From positions 14,012,001 through 14,076,000 of the forward strand of contig NC_039510.1 in assembly GCF_003672135.1 (NCBI RefSeq): DNA of 64,000 nucleotides, given 5' to 3'. Under the pieces are notes generated by a model. That model was not told where the DNA came from and did no database searches. It saw only the letters and a list, made by a program, of their open reading frames with translations. Positions 24,795 to 37,465 of the stretch are shown here, one piece after another (the stretch's first letter is position 1; the number at the start of each line of letters is the position of its first letter). The DNA is from Ooceraea biroi (Eukaryota > Arthropoda > Insecta > Hymenoptera > Formicidae). Position numbers and translations under genes: made by a program.

Positions 24795-26020
24795 TAGGAG
24801 TGTGATTTAGTTTTGAGGGTTTTGCAACAGATGGCTGTAGTGTCAGTTTGTTTCCGATAACTGTTGTTTCTTACAGTGTTGACATTATCCATGACATTTA
24901 GTAGCATTATAGCAATAGATGCAATAACAGTCGTGTTTATATCATCGTAAAAATGCAACTTCCGAAACATCATTTTCGACATGCGTTGCTTTTGTTTTTT
25001 AATCAAAAGAAAACTGCCGCTGACGGTTATAGAATTCTTGTGGAAACTTATGGTGATTCTGCCCCATCAATTAAGACGTGTGAATACTGGTTTAGACGCT
25101 TTAAAAGTGGTCATACTGATGTGAAGGACAAAGAACGCTCGGGACAACCAAGAAAGCTTGAAAATGCAGATTTGCAAGCATTATTGCACGAAAATCCAAC
25201 ACGATCCACTTCAGAACTTGCCAGAGCATTAAATGTTGATCGTACAACAGTTACGAAACATTTACATGAAATGGGAAAAATTCAGAAAGAAGGGAAATGG
25301 GTTCGACATCAATTATCGGAAAGTGCCATTTGAACATTTGCATTTCGTTGATCGCCAGGCAAAAAAAGAAGAGTCTTTTGTCTCGGATTGTTACTGGGGA
25401 TGAAAAGTGGATCTATTTTGATAATCCGAAACGCAGAAAATCATGGGTGGATCCAGGCGAACCATCAACATCCACTCCGAGACGCAATATTGACGGTTCA
25501 AAAGTAATGCTCTGTATTTGGTGGGATAGTGTACTATGAGCTGTTAAATCCGCATGAGACTGTCACGGCTGATCGTTATCGACACCAATTGTACAAGTTG
25601 AAGCAAGTATTGGACCAAAAACGACCACCAATTGCGAGTAAACGACGGAAAGTGATTCTTCTTCGTGACAACGCTCGACCTCGCGTTGCGTTATCAGTGA
25701 AACAAACACTATTAGAGCTTGAATGGCAAGTCTTCTCCGGACATTGCTCCATGCGATTATTATTTGTTCCGGTCGATGCAAGACGCTTTAGAGGATACAC
25801 ACTTTCATAATTTCGAAGAAGTGCGAAAATTCGTCGACGAATGGATCAACTGAAAAGAAGAGTGATTTTATCGTGGTGGAATCCATCTGTTGCCAGAAAG
25901 ATGGGAAAAAGTGATAGAAAACGAAGGAAAATATTTTGATTAAGGTATTCATTCATTATCATATTTAAATACATGCGTTTTTGAGCAAAAGAAACCCTCA
26001 AAACTAAATCACACCCCTAA
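24795..26020 (+). mobile_element. mariner (DD34D) transposon, defective copy 1
   Basis: The ends are near-identical inverted repeats of about 30 bp (TTAGGAGTGTGATTTAGTTT at the left, TTAGGGGTGTGATTTAGTTT at the right) flanked by TA on both sides (24793-24794 and 26021-26022). The interior encodes a broken mariner transposase on the + strand. The element is 1226 bp, close to normal mariner size. Confidence 0.95.
24953..25939 (+). pseudogene. Broken mariner transposase, copy 1
   Basis: Starts MQLPKHHFRHALLLFFNQKK with the paired helix-turn-helix region (YGDSAPSIKTCEYWFRRFKSG; RSTSELARALNVDRTTVTKH). Catalytic-core pieces follow in other frames: IVTGDEKWIYF (first Asp), LLRDNARP (second Asp) and a final LLPERWEKV..EGKYFD ending at about 25939. 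At least three breaks: a shift after EGKWVRHQ, a second near WWDSVL (about 25538) and a 17-bp deletion at about 25734, which removes the LPHPAYSP region. The enzyme cannot be made. Confidence 0.93.
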
Positions 26021-28030
26021 TAGATCGTGATCGCGTATTCCATAAATGAAGCAGTTATAATGTTGCGAAAACGGTTCGCTCAAACAAAATATTAATCCCC
26101 GTTTGGCGTTGGGTTTTCGCAATTACGGCAAAAGCGCATTGCTGGGGTCCGTCAATTTGCATTTCCGTCTACACCGTAACGGCCGTACGCGTGCACACTC
26201 GTATCCTCGGTTGGGGTCGAGCGAATGGCACCCACCGGCCGTAATGAATCGAAGGGGGCGAAGTCGGTAGATAGCGGGGGAGACGTCGGGGATGAATCGG
26301 CGAGGGCGGCAAGACCATCGTCAGTCGCGTGACGCGTTTTCCGGCAGCAGCGTCGACGACATCGACGCGTACACCGGCCGCGTGCGGACCGGCCGCATTT
26401 CTGGACTCTGCCGATCCTCGTCCGCCGCGTGTCCGCGGATTTTCCGCGCTCCGTCACGTGACCCCTCGTGCATGTTCGGCCGTCGTCGCATTGAGCCGCG
26501 GGGCGACCTGCATTATCGATCGCGCGCGCGACCGCTGCAGTTTCGCGTGGCGCGTTCGAGTCGATCGTGAGTCGTGACGTACGAATGCGGTTTCGATCTT
26601 GTCCGCCAATCGAATCGCGCGTCGAATCAAACGCAGCCAAACAGCTCGGCGGTTCACCAAGGTACGCTTGTTAATATCCCGCGTCGTTAAGGGGATCCTG
26701 GAGTGGCCAGTGAACTCCGTCGCGGCGTCTGAATTACCAGCGGAATCGGTGATTTTCCTGCATTTTCTTTTTATTGAATTCACGGAATGAAAAATCCTTT
26801 TCCACGATGAAAGCACACACAATAATGTAATGTGAAAGGCAGGACTTAACTTTCCAAACGGAAAAAAATCACAATTTTTTATTCAGCCACGATTTCACAG
26901 GCATACGTAGGCACGAAATGATCACGAATCTTTCTGCACTAATTACTTTTACACTAGGCTTCTAAACTCATTTCTAAAAGCTTCCCCATATTCTTTCATT
27001 TTGTTCCGTCCTTGCGATTATCGAATTTTGGCCACACAAACTGCAAAACATTTATATTAAGAACATTAATGTACGAGGTGACGTCACAATAAGCCGATAA
27101 TAAAACTGTAAATTTTTTTTGTCGTTTTTAACATAAAGTCGAGTTTCGCTCGATATATTTCTTTGTATACTTTAATCGTGGAGAAGGATTTTTCATTCTA
27201 TACAATCATTAAAGAGTAATTAGTACAGTAAGATCGACCAATTCCGCCGGTAATACAGACGCCTCCAGGATCCCCTTAAACTGCGAATCCCATAGTCGAT
27301 TTGAATGCGGTCCCTGCGGGACGGTACTCCAATCACGCATTTACCGCTCGATCGAGGATACCTCAGCTGCTTCACGTCGCTCGATTATTCATGGCCGATG
27401 CTGATTGATCGCCACAAGCTATCGACGTGATAGTTCGCTGTTTCCTCATTTTGCCGATGATCATGCTCGTAATCTCGCACTCGCCGATACGAGTTCGCGG
27501 ATTTGAGGACAAATGACGATTGTAACAATACTCTGAGCGCACATTGTATCGTTTCGCTAAATTATCTTTATTACGACAATAATGCACGCGAGTATATCCT
27601 CGTGTAGCAAAAATCGGCGTGTCAAAAGATATCGCTGTGAAGAAACGAATATCGAAAAATAAAGCAATGTGAAGATAGGCACGAGTCCTCGTTTTATCAC
27701 TGATGTCACGTGATCAGCGGCGGGAGCATCTTGAATGTGTCACGTGATTTCCAGTCCGCCGTAGTCGAAGGGACCGTTGCGCGCCGGCCGGCCGGCTCCG
27801 TCGACGGGGCAACGTCCGCTATTTTCTTTCGCGTTATCGCGATTCGGTGCGAGTTTCGTGTTGCGCCACGTCGGAGCGCGGACGGACCGTGCGCCGTCTC
27901 CGAGGAGAGTGTTTCAAGCGCGAACGCGACGCCGGGCTTCGTCGTCCCTCGGCTCGATCCCCGCATTCCCCGCGCGCAACTTCGAAATGCGCCGCCAGCG
28001 AAACACGCGGCTTTGACGCCGCCACCGAGC
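26021..28030. other. Non-coding region with CpG-rich islands
   Basis: CpG-rich blocks at about 26150-26600 and 27700-28100 enclose AT-rich sequence. Frames in these blocks are open on both strands at once, as expected from GC-rich DNA, so none is called. Confidence 0.4.
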
Positions 28031-28107
28031 ATGCACACCCCCGCGTCCATTCGCTTCCGCATCACCTCATCGGTGGCGGACTGCATGCCCTGCAAGTTCT
28101 TCGAGAG
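28031..28107 (+). CDS. Possible first coding exon, unknown gene
   Basis: ATG at 28031 opens 25 codons (MHTPASIRFRITSSVADCM...) ending at a strong donor, GAGAG|GTGAGT, in phase 2, within a CpG-rich island that could be a promoter. It may be an upstream exon of the + strand gene at 31.5 kb, but the phase does not join that exon's frame in an obvious way. Low support. Confidence 0.3.
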
Positions 28108-28424
28108 GTGAGTTTTCTGATCTCGACAACGCCGTGAGCGTTACACATAGCGTGCGAACTTGCGAGACGGGTACAGTTTTGGTCAGCCGAGTTTCCCGTG
28201 AGGGGGTTCCGCGAAACTCGCCTCTACGCTTCGCTAATGGCGGAAATCCGCTAATGGCAAATCTCTTGATATCGATAAATGGATCATTTTCCAGAGCGCA
28301 CTTATGTTTCAGTAAAACTTATGCTAGAAATAAGATGAGATGGCTGAAAGATGGCTAAAAATCGTAAGAAAAGCTTGTGAAGCCAATGTAAGCATTCTTA
28401 TAAGTATAAATACGTTGAGATATA

Positions 28425-28776
28425 CAGGGTGATTCGTATAAAGTGACCGATTTAATTATTAGTGAAATTTGAAGACATATGAAAAAAGAGTTTATACCGA
28501 TATGTTCAGTACAAAGGGGGACACCATATAACGGATACGATTATTATAAAATAATTTATATTAAAAAGGGCTACTATCCTATAAAATAAAAAATACAGCA
28601 TCCCATTAAAAAAAAGAAGTTGACTTTGAAATGTCCTCAACGCCTCCACTCATAAAATAATCGTATCCGTTTTATGGTGTCCCCCTTTGTACTGAACATA
28701 TCGGTATAAACTCTTTTTTCATATGTCTTCAAATTTCACTAATAATTAAATCGGTCACTTTATACGAATCACCCTG
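28425..28776. mobile_element. Palindromic MITE, CAGGGTGATTC family
   Basis: A 352-bp element with two inverted arms of about 120 bp (CAGGGTGATTCGTATAAAGT at the left end, complement at the right), flanked by TA (28423-28424 and 28777-28778). No coding sequence. A block in its centre (about 28605-28665) resembles the right arm of the element at 8313-9191. Confidence 0.93.
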
Positions 28777-31573
28777 TATAAATACGATAAAAAAGTAGAG
28801 ATATAAATGTGTAAAATATTAAAAATATGAATAAAATAAAAATAAAAATAGTCTCTTTATTGAAATTTCTTCTTTTAGCCATTGCTTTAACTTATCAGTT
28901 ATTTTCTGATATTTTCGGTGGAGCATTTTTATAAAGATACATGAGATTATTTAAAAAATTATTAAATAAATAAACAAATGATTGATTGAATGAAAAGACA
29001 GAAATGTCTAGTATCAATATTTTTAAAACGAACTGTCTGTATAGGAGTAAATACTCGTTCGTTCGAGCAATTTACCGAACTAAAAAACTGGTTTCTGGTT
29101 TTTTTTAGTTTCGCGATCGCGAATTTTTGCAAATTAAATGATACTATAGATGGTTCTAAACACATTCTGCATGGAACATGCATGAGATACAAATGCACTT
29201 GTATGGACTCCGATATATTGACCCGTATGCGGATTACGGAAAGGTACGCTTAGTAACGCGGTAGGACTACTTGCATCTTTACGTCTACGGAGCTAGCTTG
29301 ACACGTCGTATAAATCTTACAAGCGTCGCGGATTAGCGTCAATGATAATGCAATTCTACAGTAGATTGGGTCGTAACAGGATACGTCTACATCGGGGGCG
29401 AATATTGAGGTGCCTCTGCAATTTGCAAATTGAATAATATAAATCATACGAAGTTTTAAAATTATATTAAAATACGAATGCCATTAAGGGAGAAAGAAAA
29501 GAAGAAAATACAAGTTAAGGTTTAACGTTAAAATTTATTTTTCTTGCATTGTGTTACATTGCCAAGCTTCGTTTCAAAAGTGATTTCTTGATTATGTAAT
29601 TATTTTAACATTATGAAGGATTTAATTAAATTAAATTTTGCCGTGCAGAAGAAATTTAATTTTTTTCGAAAGTCTCGAAATTTCAAAATTAGTATAGAAA
29701 GCTTAAGAAATTGCTTATTAATCTACATATTACGATTTACATACCAGAACAGAATGTTGAGAAAGTAGTGTGCACAATAAAAATCTCTTTTCGTTTTTCA
29801 CGCACCTCTGCGCACTTTGTAGAACATTCACTAAGGTCGACGACCTTACGTCCGTCTCGGGCTAACAGCCCCTGAGTTTTGTGCGATACGTCTACGAGAC
29901 ATCGTCGCGGCATGATACACGAGGAAAGTCAGATAAGGGGAGGAGAGAACGTGCGTTAGGGATGCGGGTGGCTTTGCGGGGGTCGAAACGACACCGAAGG
30001 GTAGGTAGCCCGCGCGTTGACGCTCGCCCGAAACGGAGGGTAGCTTGCGCGAACATCGAAAGAAGGATACGCGATGGGGAATGAGACGGAGAGAGAGACG
30101 AAGGAAAAAGAAGAAGAAAGAGAAAGATGGATATATTTGGATGGGGTTGCTTGGGATGCATTACGTTATGGTTTCGATCGAACTCTGCGTTGCTCTGAAA
30201 ATTGCTGGATTGCACAGATCGTTCAGGAATTTTGTTCGAATGCGATATACAAAATTTAAGCAAATAATTTGCATTGCTTTGTGTTTGCAGTGTTACATCT
30301 TTTAAAAATATTCTGACATGTTCTTTTGCATTTTTGATTTTTTTACTGCTACTACTTTAGTTTTTTTTACTACACATACTAGTTGAAATGTAACAATGCA
30401 AATTTTGTAACGTACTTGCATTTTGTGTGCTTTGATAACATGGAATATTCTTCATACAGTAACATACAGTAGAAATATCAATTAAATGGAACATAAAAGA
30501 TATTTTGGCTGACAGAAAAACACTCCAAGCCGTTTAAAGAAAAAAGATTTCAAAACATGAGTAGCTATTTTTGCCGAATTAAAATGCAAAATGACAAATA
30601 TTTAGAAACGTCTTCAAGTCGGCATTGCCGCTGCTTTTATATGCCCCATAAATTTATTTTCGTTGATCAGGAGAGAAAATAAAGGTATTTCTAGTCTTTC
30701 GAATATTTCAAATTGCTTGGATTGTTTTGGGTACAATTGCGACGTGCGCGCTAACATCGTCGGATGCACACGATGGGCGCCCATGGCGGATGGTTGGCAC
30801 GTTCCCAGACCCATCGTCGATACATTGCCATGGAAACGGCACCGCCACGCGAACATGCTGTGCCACATCGCCACGTTGTGCCGCTTTAGAAAGACGGGCT
30901 AGTTTCAAGGGTACTACTCTAACGCGCCTCAAGGAGTGCAAGGACGATCAATATCCCTTGCACCCTTATTTTCGTCGCCCTCGTCAGACCGCCAAATATC
31001 TTCTCGCGTTGGTGGTAACGTAAACTGATTACGTTGCTGGCTCCGAGTCGGCCCGGAAGTCGGCCAGTTAGACGTTCGAGCTGCTACGTGTCCACATCTG
31101 AAAATTTTTGCGACTTATAAATCTTGATTCTTTTCGTTCAGAATTATCGCGATTATTCAATTTGCACGCTTAAGAGATTGATTGACAATATTTAATTTAA
31201 TAAATATTTAAAGCACAAAAGAATACATCTCGCGATGCAACAATACAGTGCTCAATTGAGAACGAATGAAACGTGCTCGACAGTCTCTCGTGAAGTAATT
31301 AGAATAACCGAGTTGGCTCAATAAAGCAACGTGGAGCTCTTTTCTAATAATGAGCAAAGCGGAAACGTCAAGAGCCAATTGTGACGCCGCAAAAGTTCTC
31401 ATCGGACAATGCCGGAAAACGTCAGAGGAGATGTTTATGCGGCGTCAATGCTGACGAAATCGATCGCATGAAAAGTGGCACGGTTCGACATGCGACCCCT
31501 TCGTATTTTAGCAGGCACGTGGAACAGGAAGGAATGAAGATATTCACCCGGTGACCTCGTGCCGCACGCGGTA
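28777..31573. other. Non-coding region upstream of the EF-hand/rhomboid-like gene
   Basis: AT-rich with GC-rich patches at about 29880-30080 and 30750-31080. No exon could be supported. Confidence 0.4.
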
Positions 31574-32323
31574 ATGCTACTGGCAAGCGGTGCCTCCATA
31601 CCGACCATCGCCGGTGCCGTCGAGGAGGAGGAGCGCAGCGAGGCCAACAGCGCGCATTACGATGGATACGTTACCGATCATACTGATCTGGCCTCGGAGA
31701 TCGATATTGACGAGTCCGAATATAGGCGAGAGCTGCTTAATGATGTGAGCCATATCCAAAGATCATTAAACGCCAATTGACCACTAGAATCAATCATTAG
31801 TCGTTTAATCATATTGAAACTATTTATTAAAATTAAGAATTTATCATTAGTCAACAGATTTTTTATTCATCTACTTTTATTCATCTATTGGTGACTTTTT
31901 CTATTTTTATTTCGCCATTTTTCAAGGTATACAATTCTGGTTCTGAAAAAGTCATTATAAAAGTAGCTTTCTTTATCTATACAAGGCGTATACATTGTTC
32001 AGATTAATTTTAATGAGTACATTAACTAATATAGCATTGTTTTTATCTTACAGAAATGGCGAATGCTCTTTGATAAGGTGCGTATTTTGTCTCGGCATTT
32101 TACATGTCAATTTTCCTTTCATAGTTCAAATCTAGATCTTGTTTATTTATTGTTACAGTTTGATCCAGAAGGTTTTGGCGAGATACCGCTGGAGGACTTT
32201 GTAGCAGCCTTGAGGAGTCCCGAATGGAGAGTAGAAATACCGGCGAACAAGCGTGACATACTTCTTACCAGGGCAAAGGAGTCCCGTGTTCAGGCAGTAA
32301 CCTTCCAGGATTTCGTCAATGTG
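31574..32323 (+). CDS. EF-hand-like N-terminal module, rhomboid-related (RHBDL/Rho-4-like), partial
   Basis: Three exons in phase 0: 31574-31744, 32054-32077 (a 24-nt microexon, KWRMLFDK) and 32159-32323. The product starts at an ATG with an in-frame stop 39 nt upstream, is acidic at first (EEEERSEANSAHYDGYVTDH), then has two EF-hand-like units: KWRMLFDKFDPEGFGEIPLE and a second ending VTFQDFVNV. The order 'LFDKFDPEGFGEI... FQDFVN' resembles the N-terminus of insect and vertebrate rhomboid-related proteases that carry EF hands before the membrane domain. The last exon ends at a good donor (GTG|GTGAGT), so the gene goes on, but no catalytic rhomboid exon (GxSG and His) was found up to 64000. 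Assignment to rhomboids rests on this module alone. Confidence 0.6.
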
Positions 32324-35300
32324 GTGAGTCTTGAACGCTATACTGCATGTGCATGTAATTTCTTCTTTTATTATTATCCGATATCGTGGATCACCTGATT
32401 TGTGTACGGATGGCAAGTTTGCCGGAGGAATCAACGTTTAAAACGTGGCCCGATAAAAACAGATGGTTCTGCAGCGAGCTGTCTGCTCGACGGTGGAACG
32501 CTCGCTCGATAGAGAAGGGTGGCATAAAATCGGTCGTTCAATCGTTATGTAGATTCTTTTTATGGTTTTCTTCCGATATATTTTTTCCTATAACAGAATT
32601 ATAAATTGTGTTAATATTGTTGAAAGCGTTGCAACGCAACTGTAATATGTAACAAAATTCTTACTCATCTTTTGCCAATTAAAGTAGATCAATTTTTTAT
32701 CTCACGATAAATAAAAATTACTTCAACGTATCTTCCATATATTATAATATTTCCATGAAAGAAATAATATAAAATAAAGTTCTAACAAGTTTTAGATATA
32801 TATTTGATTCATGAAACTCTATCTATAGTTCAAATATTGAAATTCTCGGTTATTCCAAAATAAAAATGTAAGAGTAATATAATTTTTTCTACGTAAATCA
32901 ACTTCCGGTATTTTGCATATATAAAAATGCAGTAAGAATAGAAAAAGGTTAAATATTCTACATTTTATATTTATTCTAAACTCAGAACAGACACACACAC
33001 ATTACAATTTAAAAAAAGGGTATAAAATATCTCACATTATACCTAATATTTAATTTCGGCAAATGTCGTCTGATATAATATTTGTATATACAAAATATTA
33101 AATGATATTTATATAATATTCTTTTCTCTAAACTGAGACGTTTAAACTTCGAAAGCACTAGGGCGAAGTTATGTCAAATTTAAGATGTCTCTCTTCGTAT
33201 TATAGATATGCAATCTCAAATATTGTGTTCAAAAGCGATTAGGTTCGGAAATACTTGAGATTTATATGGAACGTATAGGCAGTCACAGGACCCGATGGCG
33301 CCTGCCATGCCTATCTCTTTACATGCAACTTTCTTTTACTCTTTGTGCACGCTACTTATATCCCACATGTTCCGCTTAAGAATCGATGGGAATTTGCAAC
33401 GCGATATAATCTGCTTAAGAGACCACATTGGAATTTGTGTGCCGAGGCGCGCTCGATTTTCGTCGGTTTTTGGCAAAAGCCCGATCGCGATCGGAGATGG
33501 CCAGCGAAAGAGGTTTACGGTAGTTAAATAGAGTTATTCTACAGCCGCGTGTTGGAAATGTCTCATTGTTCGTCTATTTGCCAACCTGAAAAATGTGGGA
33601 TACGGTCCGGAATTCACTGATCCTACCACATGACAATGACCAGGGGAATAGCACACCGCGGCTAGAAACTGACAGATAAATATCGGCACAATGATAATCT
33701 CAACGTTTAGAGGCACAACGCGCCGACGGGTGGGCCTTTGTCCGCGCTTAAACTCGCTGACAAGTTCCTCGTGGTTTTTCCCTTGCTCCCTTTCGCCCGT
33801 GATCCCGAGGAGGTAAACGGGTCTGACGTTGAGAGGCGGAAAATTGTCCGTGCACAAATCGGAGAGCGCGCGGACTAAACGACGCGTAAGAAGAGTCTCG
33901 ATGAGCCTCTCGACAAAATCAACCGTGAGATTTTGCCATTGACCACGCAGCGAGGACAGCGATAACGTCGGGAGTCCCATGCGACAATATGAATCGTATC
34001 CGAGTTGCGATCTCTGTGTAATTTCTGATAAGATTGCTAATGTAAGGGGACATGGACATTCAGTTCATCTCGCCGCTTGAACGAATAAATGTGGTGTAAG
34101 TCGTTCCTAGGAGAATTGGCTCGAAGCTACTCTTCTGTGAGAATTGGTGAGGAAGCAGCGTTCTGTAGAATTCTCGATAGAATAGGTGGACGTGCCATTT
34201 GAGACCGGCACTTCTTGTAAATTGGAGAACGCGATGATAAATTTTGATAATGTTGAAGCCCAATCATGCTTATCGTGCTGATAAATGCAGATTCAGAAGA
34301 ATAAGAGAGAGATTCTCTGAAAAGAATAAATAATTAGACAGGCAGTGCAGATATATTTGATATTTTTATCGCGGTTTTTCAACGTACACGATCGTCTCGG
34401 CATGGAAACACGATTCTGAGTTGTGACTCACAATCAGAGGCACTCGATTTCCGAGAATAGATGATCTCTAGTCTCTTTTGAATTTTATAGATTTTCTAAT
34501 TATCTTAACATACAAAATATAAATAATATACTCTTTATTTTTAACAAAATATATAAAAAAATTTAACAAAATATAAAAAATTGCCTATTTTTAAAGTTAA
34601 GATACCATTTACATCGGGTTTTATGCAAATATAAAGGTTTTATATATATTTTTATTGATTTGACTGAAACTTTTGCACGCGAACAAAATGTTTGCGAGAT
34701 TGGCAGATTAGAGTGAAAACTTCTGAAAACCTTTTATTACGCGTTCTCGCGTTCACCATTTCCATTATGCACACTACGAAATCCAGATCTGCCCTTTTCC
34801 TCAAAGGCTAATCCGTTTATTTGGTTTTCGTGGTTTACCTGCTTTATATCGACAAAATTTATTTGGAGATTATTAACTGATCCTTACTTGTAAGTATTAC
34901 GATTCAAAAATAAGGCCACTAGAACCATTCTTGCTACACAATTCGAAAGTATTCGCGTGAATTCGTACATCTCGATTATATTATCCGAAACATATGTGTT
35001 TTACATATATGTGTACCCAGTAAAAGAGAACTAAAAATTAATTTTGATAACCAAGTGCTTCATTGTTGTAATTCTCTCTTGAGATTGAGATATGCATGTA
35101 AATGGAAGATTTACGTTTGTCAATGTATTATATATTATACACTGTGATGCTTCTTCGCAAAAAGTGCAAGAGGTACTTTGATGTCGTATTGTTGATCGTT
35201 GAAATCTTTGCTTCATTTGCCATAGGATATAATATACCATAATAGGATTAGACCTGCAGGTGGCTAAAGGCAGTAGCAATTATTCAGAAGCGAGGAATCC

Positions 35301-35740
35301 CAAGTATTCTCGGTACGTTGCTATAATTTACGGGCGGTGTTGCCGAATAGCGGTAACTGGGATTTCCTTGCATACACCGTATATTGCATCGTATAACTCG
35401 CGTATACTTATTCTGCACGATCGTGTGATAATCTCATTTATCATTTTGTAAATAAGTAAAAATCCAGCCTAATATATAAAAATAGCAGCACATGCGACGT
35501 TGACAGAAAAAGAAAGAAAGGCAAATTACATCCAAAGACAAATACAAATTTCAAACAAGATAAATCCTAGAATGTGTAACTTGATAATGAAAGAAATATA
35601 ATGCTCGCGTTAATCTTTTTCTTCCTTATCACAGAGTTACTTTCAACTATCGTTCACTTCGCGAGATTTTACGTCTCGTTTCCCGGTGAACCTTCCTCAA
35701 GCCATTTTCGCATCAGGCTGCACGGTTTACCCGATTTTTA
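32324..35740. other. AT-rich non-coding region, probable large intron
   Basis: Follows an open splice donor at 32324. Short open frames at about 33345-33527 (+) and 33534-33980 (-) have no recognisable relatives. Confidence 0.4.
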
Positions 35741-35744
35741 TTAA

Positions 35745-36463
35745 GGGGGGAGCCTGCTTTAGAACATTGAAAATAAGGTATAATTTTACGAATTTTTTTG
35801 GAGAAACTATACAGCGGATCATTATAAAACTTTGATGCATTTATTAGTACATGTTTAAAGATAAAAAAAATTATTTTTTTATTTGAATATATCGCCTGTA
35901 GAGGTCGTCCTGGAGGCATCTTAGTGCAGTCGGCATTGTAAATTGGTGAGCATTCTCCTGCCTCCAAATTTCATCCAAACTGAAAAATTGTAATATTTTC
36001 TTGTTATTTATGAATTCCCATCGTCGATGAACCTTTAATATTCATAAAAACATTAAGGTAAACAATTATTTTTGCATGAAAAAGTTCAAAAACTTTGCCT
36101 AAAAATCGTACTTTTGTGTTCCAAGCTCCACCATTTTGGCACTTTTCAACTTTTTTCTTCTCTCTTTGGTTCATCGACGATGGGAATTCATAAATAACGA
36201 GAAGATATTACAATTTTTCAGTTTAGACGAAATTTGGAGGCAGGAGAATGCTCACCAATTTGCAATGCCGGCGACGCGGCTGCACTAAGATTTCTCCAGG
36301 ACGACCTCTACAAGCGATATATTCAAATAAAAAAATAATTTTTTTATCTTTAAACATGTACTAATAAATGCATAAAAGTTTTATAATGATCCGCTGTATA
36401 GTTTCTCCAAAAACAATTCGTAAAATATACCTTATTTTCAGCGTTCTAAAGCAGGCTCCCCCC
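35745..36463. mobile_element. Long palindromic element flanked by TTAA
   Basis: Two arms of about 290 bp, 35745-36033 and 36168-36463, are inverted copies with few differences; the spacer is about 134 nt. The ends read GGGGGGAGCCTGCTTTAGAA and its complement, flanked by TTAA on both sides (35741-35744, 36464-36467). TTAA suggests a piggyBac-type insertion, but a TA target inside TTAA is also possible. No coding sequence. Confidence 0.85.
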
Positions 36464-36467
36464 TTAA

Positions 36468-37465
36468 TCTGTTTCACCAATTCCTTAAACAGGCGCCTTG
36501 TCTGACACGCGATAAGATCGAATTATTCCGCGGTGTGCTCGCTGCCCCATTTTGCCCGTTAAGTGGTCGGCCGTCTAAGCTTCAGCTCGTACTTTGTGTG
36601 TGCATACACGAGGGCGGAATTCCCGAAGAGCGAAAGAGAAACACGGCCGATAGGAGGCGGATTCGCGCCGAAGCCGCGATTAGCAATTAGTCCGCACGGC
36701 GGTGGTCACTCCGTGTTTGTACAGCGCGAAACCGTCAATTAGCGAGAGAGACGGAGTGCGAGGAGATGGTTAGGAAATGGGGAAACGGTACCAGGGCTAG
36801 AGAACGACAGGGACGCAGAACGCACTGTCGGCGCTTAGGTGGCCTTTGCCAGAGTTTCGGCAAGTTGGTGATTCTCGACGCGATCGCCGCGGTGGTCCCT
36901 CGTCCTTCTCCTCTTATTCCCGCTTTTTTCCCCTCTTTTTCGTGTCTTCTCCACCATCCCTCGCTCACCGAGGTAATTTTTTCCTCTCTCCCTGCGCGCC
37001 ACCGCCACTGGCTCGCCGCCCTTTCACTCTTCCCGGATATCAATTATGTCCCCGTGGGCCGCACGTTGCGACGGCGGACCACCGGTGTGCGTCTCTCACC
37101 TCCACGAAGGCGGCGGCCCCGGTGCTCGCCTCGTTATCCCTCGCCGTGGGCGTCGAAATCCCTGTGTAAGGTCTCTCAGGAGCTACAAAGTGCAATTTAA
37201 GAAAATCCTCTCTTCTTTCTCTTCCTCTCTCTCTTTCTCTCTTCCCCGTCCCCGTAGCGCGGTCTCGTTACACCCTCCTGCCTCGTTTCTTCCCCACGTT
37301 TCCTCGTTCTGGCGATAAATCGCGCAACAGTCGGTATCCTTTAACGCCACTCGCTCTCGCCAATCTGCCTTCTCGTTTCTTCATCTACGGTCCGCTGCCA
37401 GCCGTTTACGTAACGCAATTGGAGTCCCCCCGCATTTGCCCGAAGCATAAGCACATGAGAGTGTT
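36468..37465. other. CpG-rich non-coding region
   Basis: GC-rich with pyrimidine-rich tracts around 36900-36970 and 37205-37250. Open on several frames, none supported. Confidence 0.4.

Noticed and set aside
27706..28111. Opposed long frames in a GC-rich block
   Set aside because: Both strands are open because of GC content; only the short piece ending at the donor at 28107 was kept, at low confidence.
33345..33527. 60-codon + strand frame with protein-like sequence (NRWEFATRYNLLKRPHWNLC)
   Set aside because: A second + strand frame is open over the same bases and no acceptor or neighbouring exon supports it.
33534..33980. 148-codon - strand frame
   Set aside because: No recognisable family or splice partners; the opposite strand also has open stretches.
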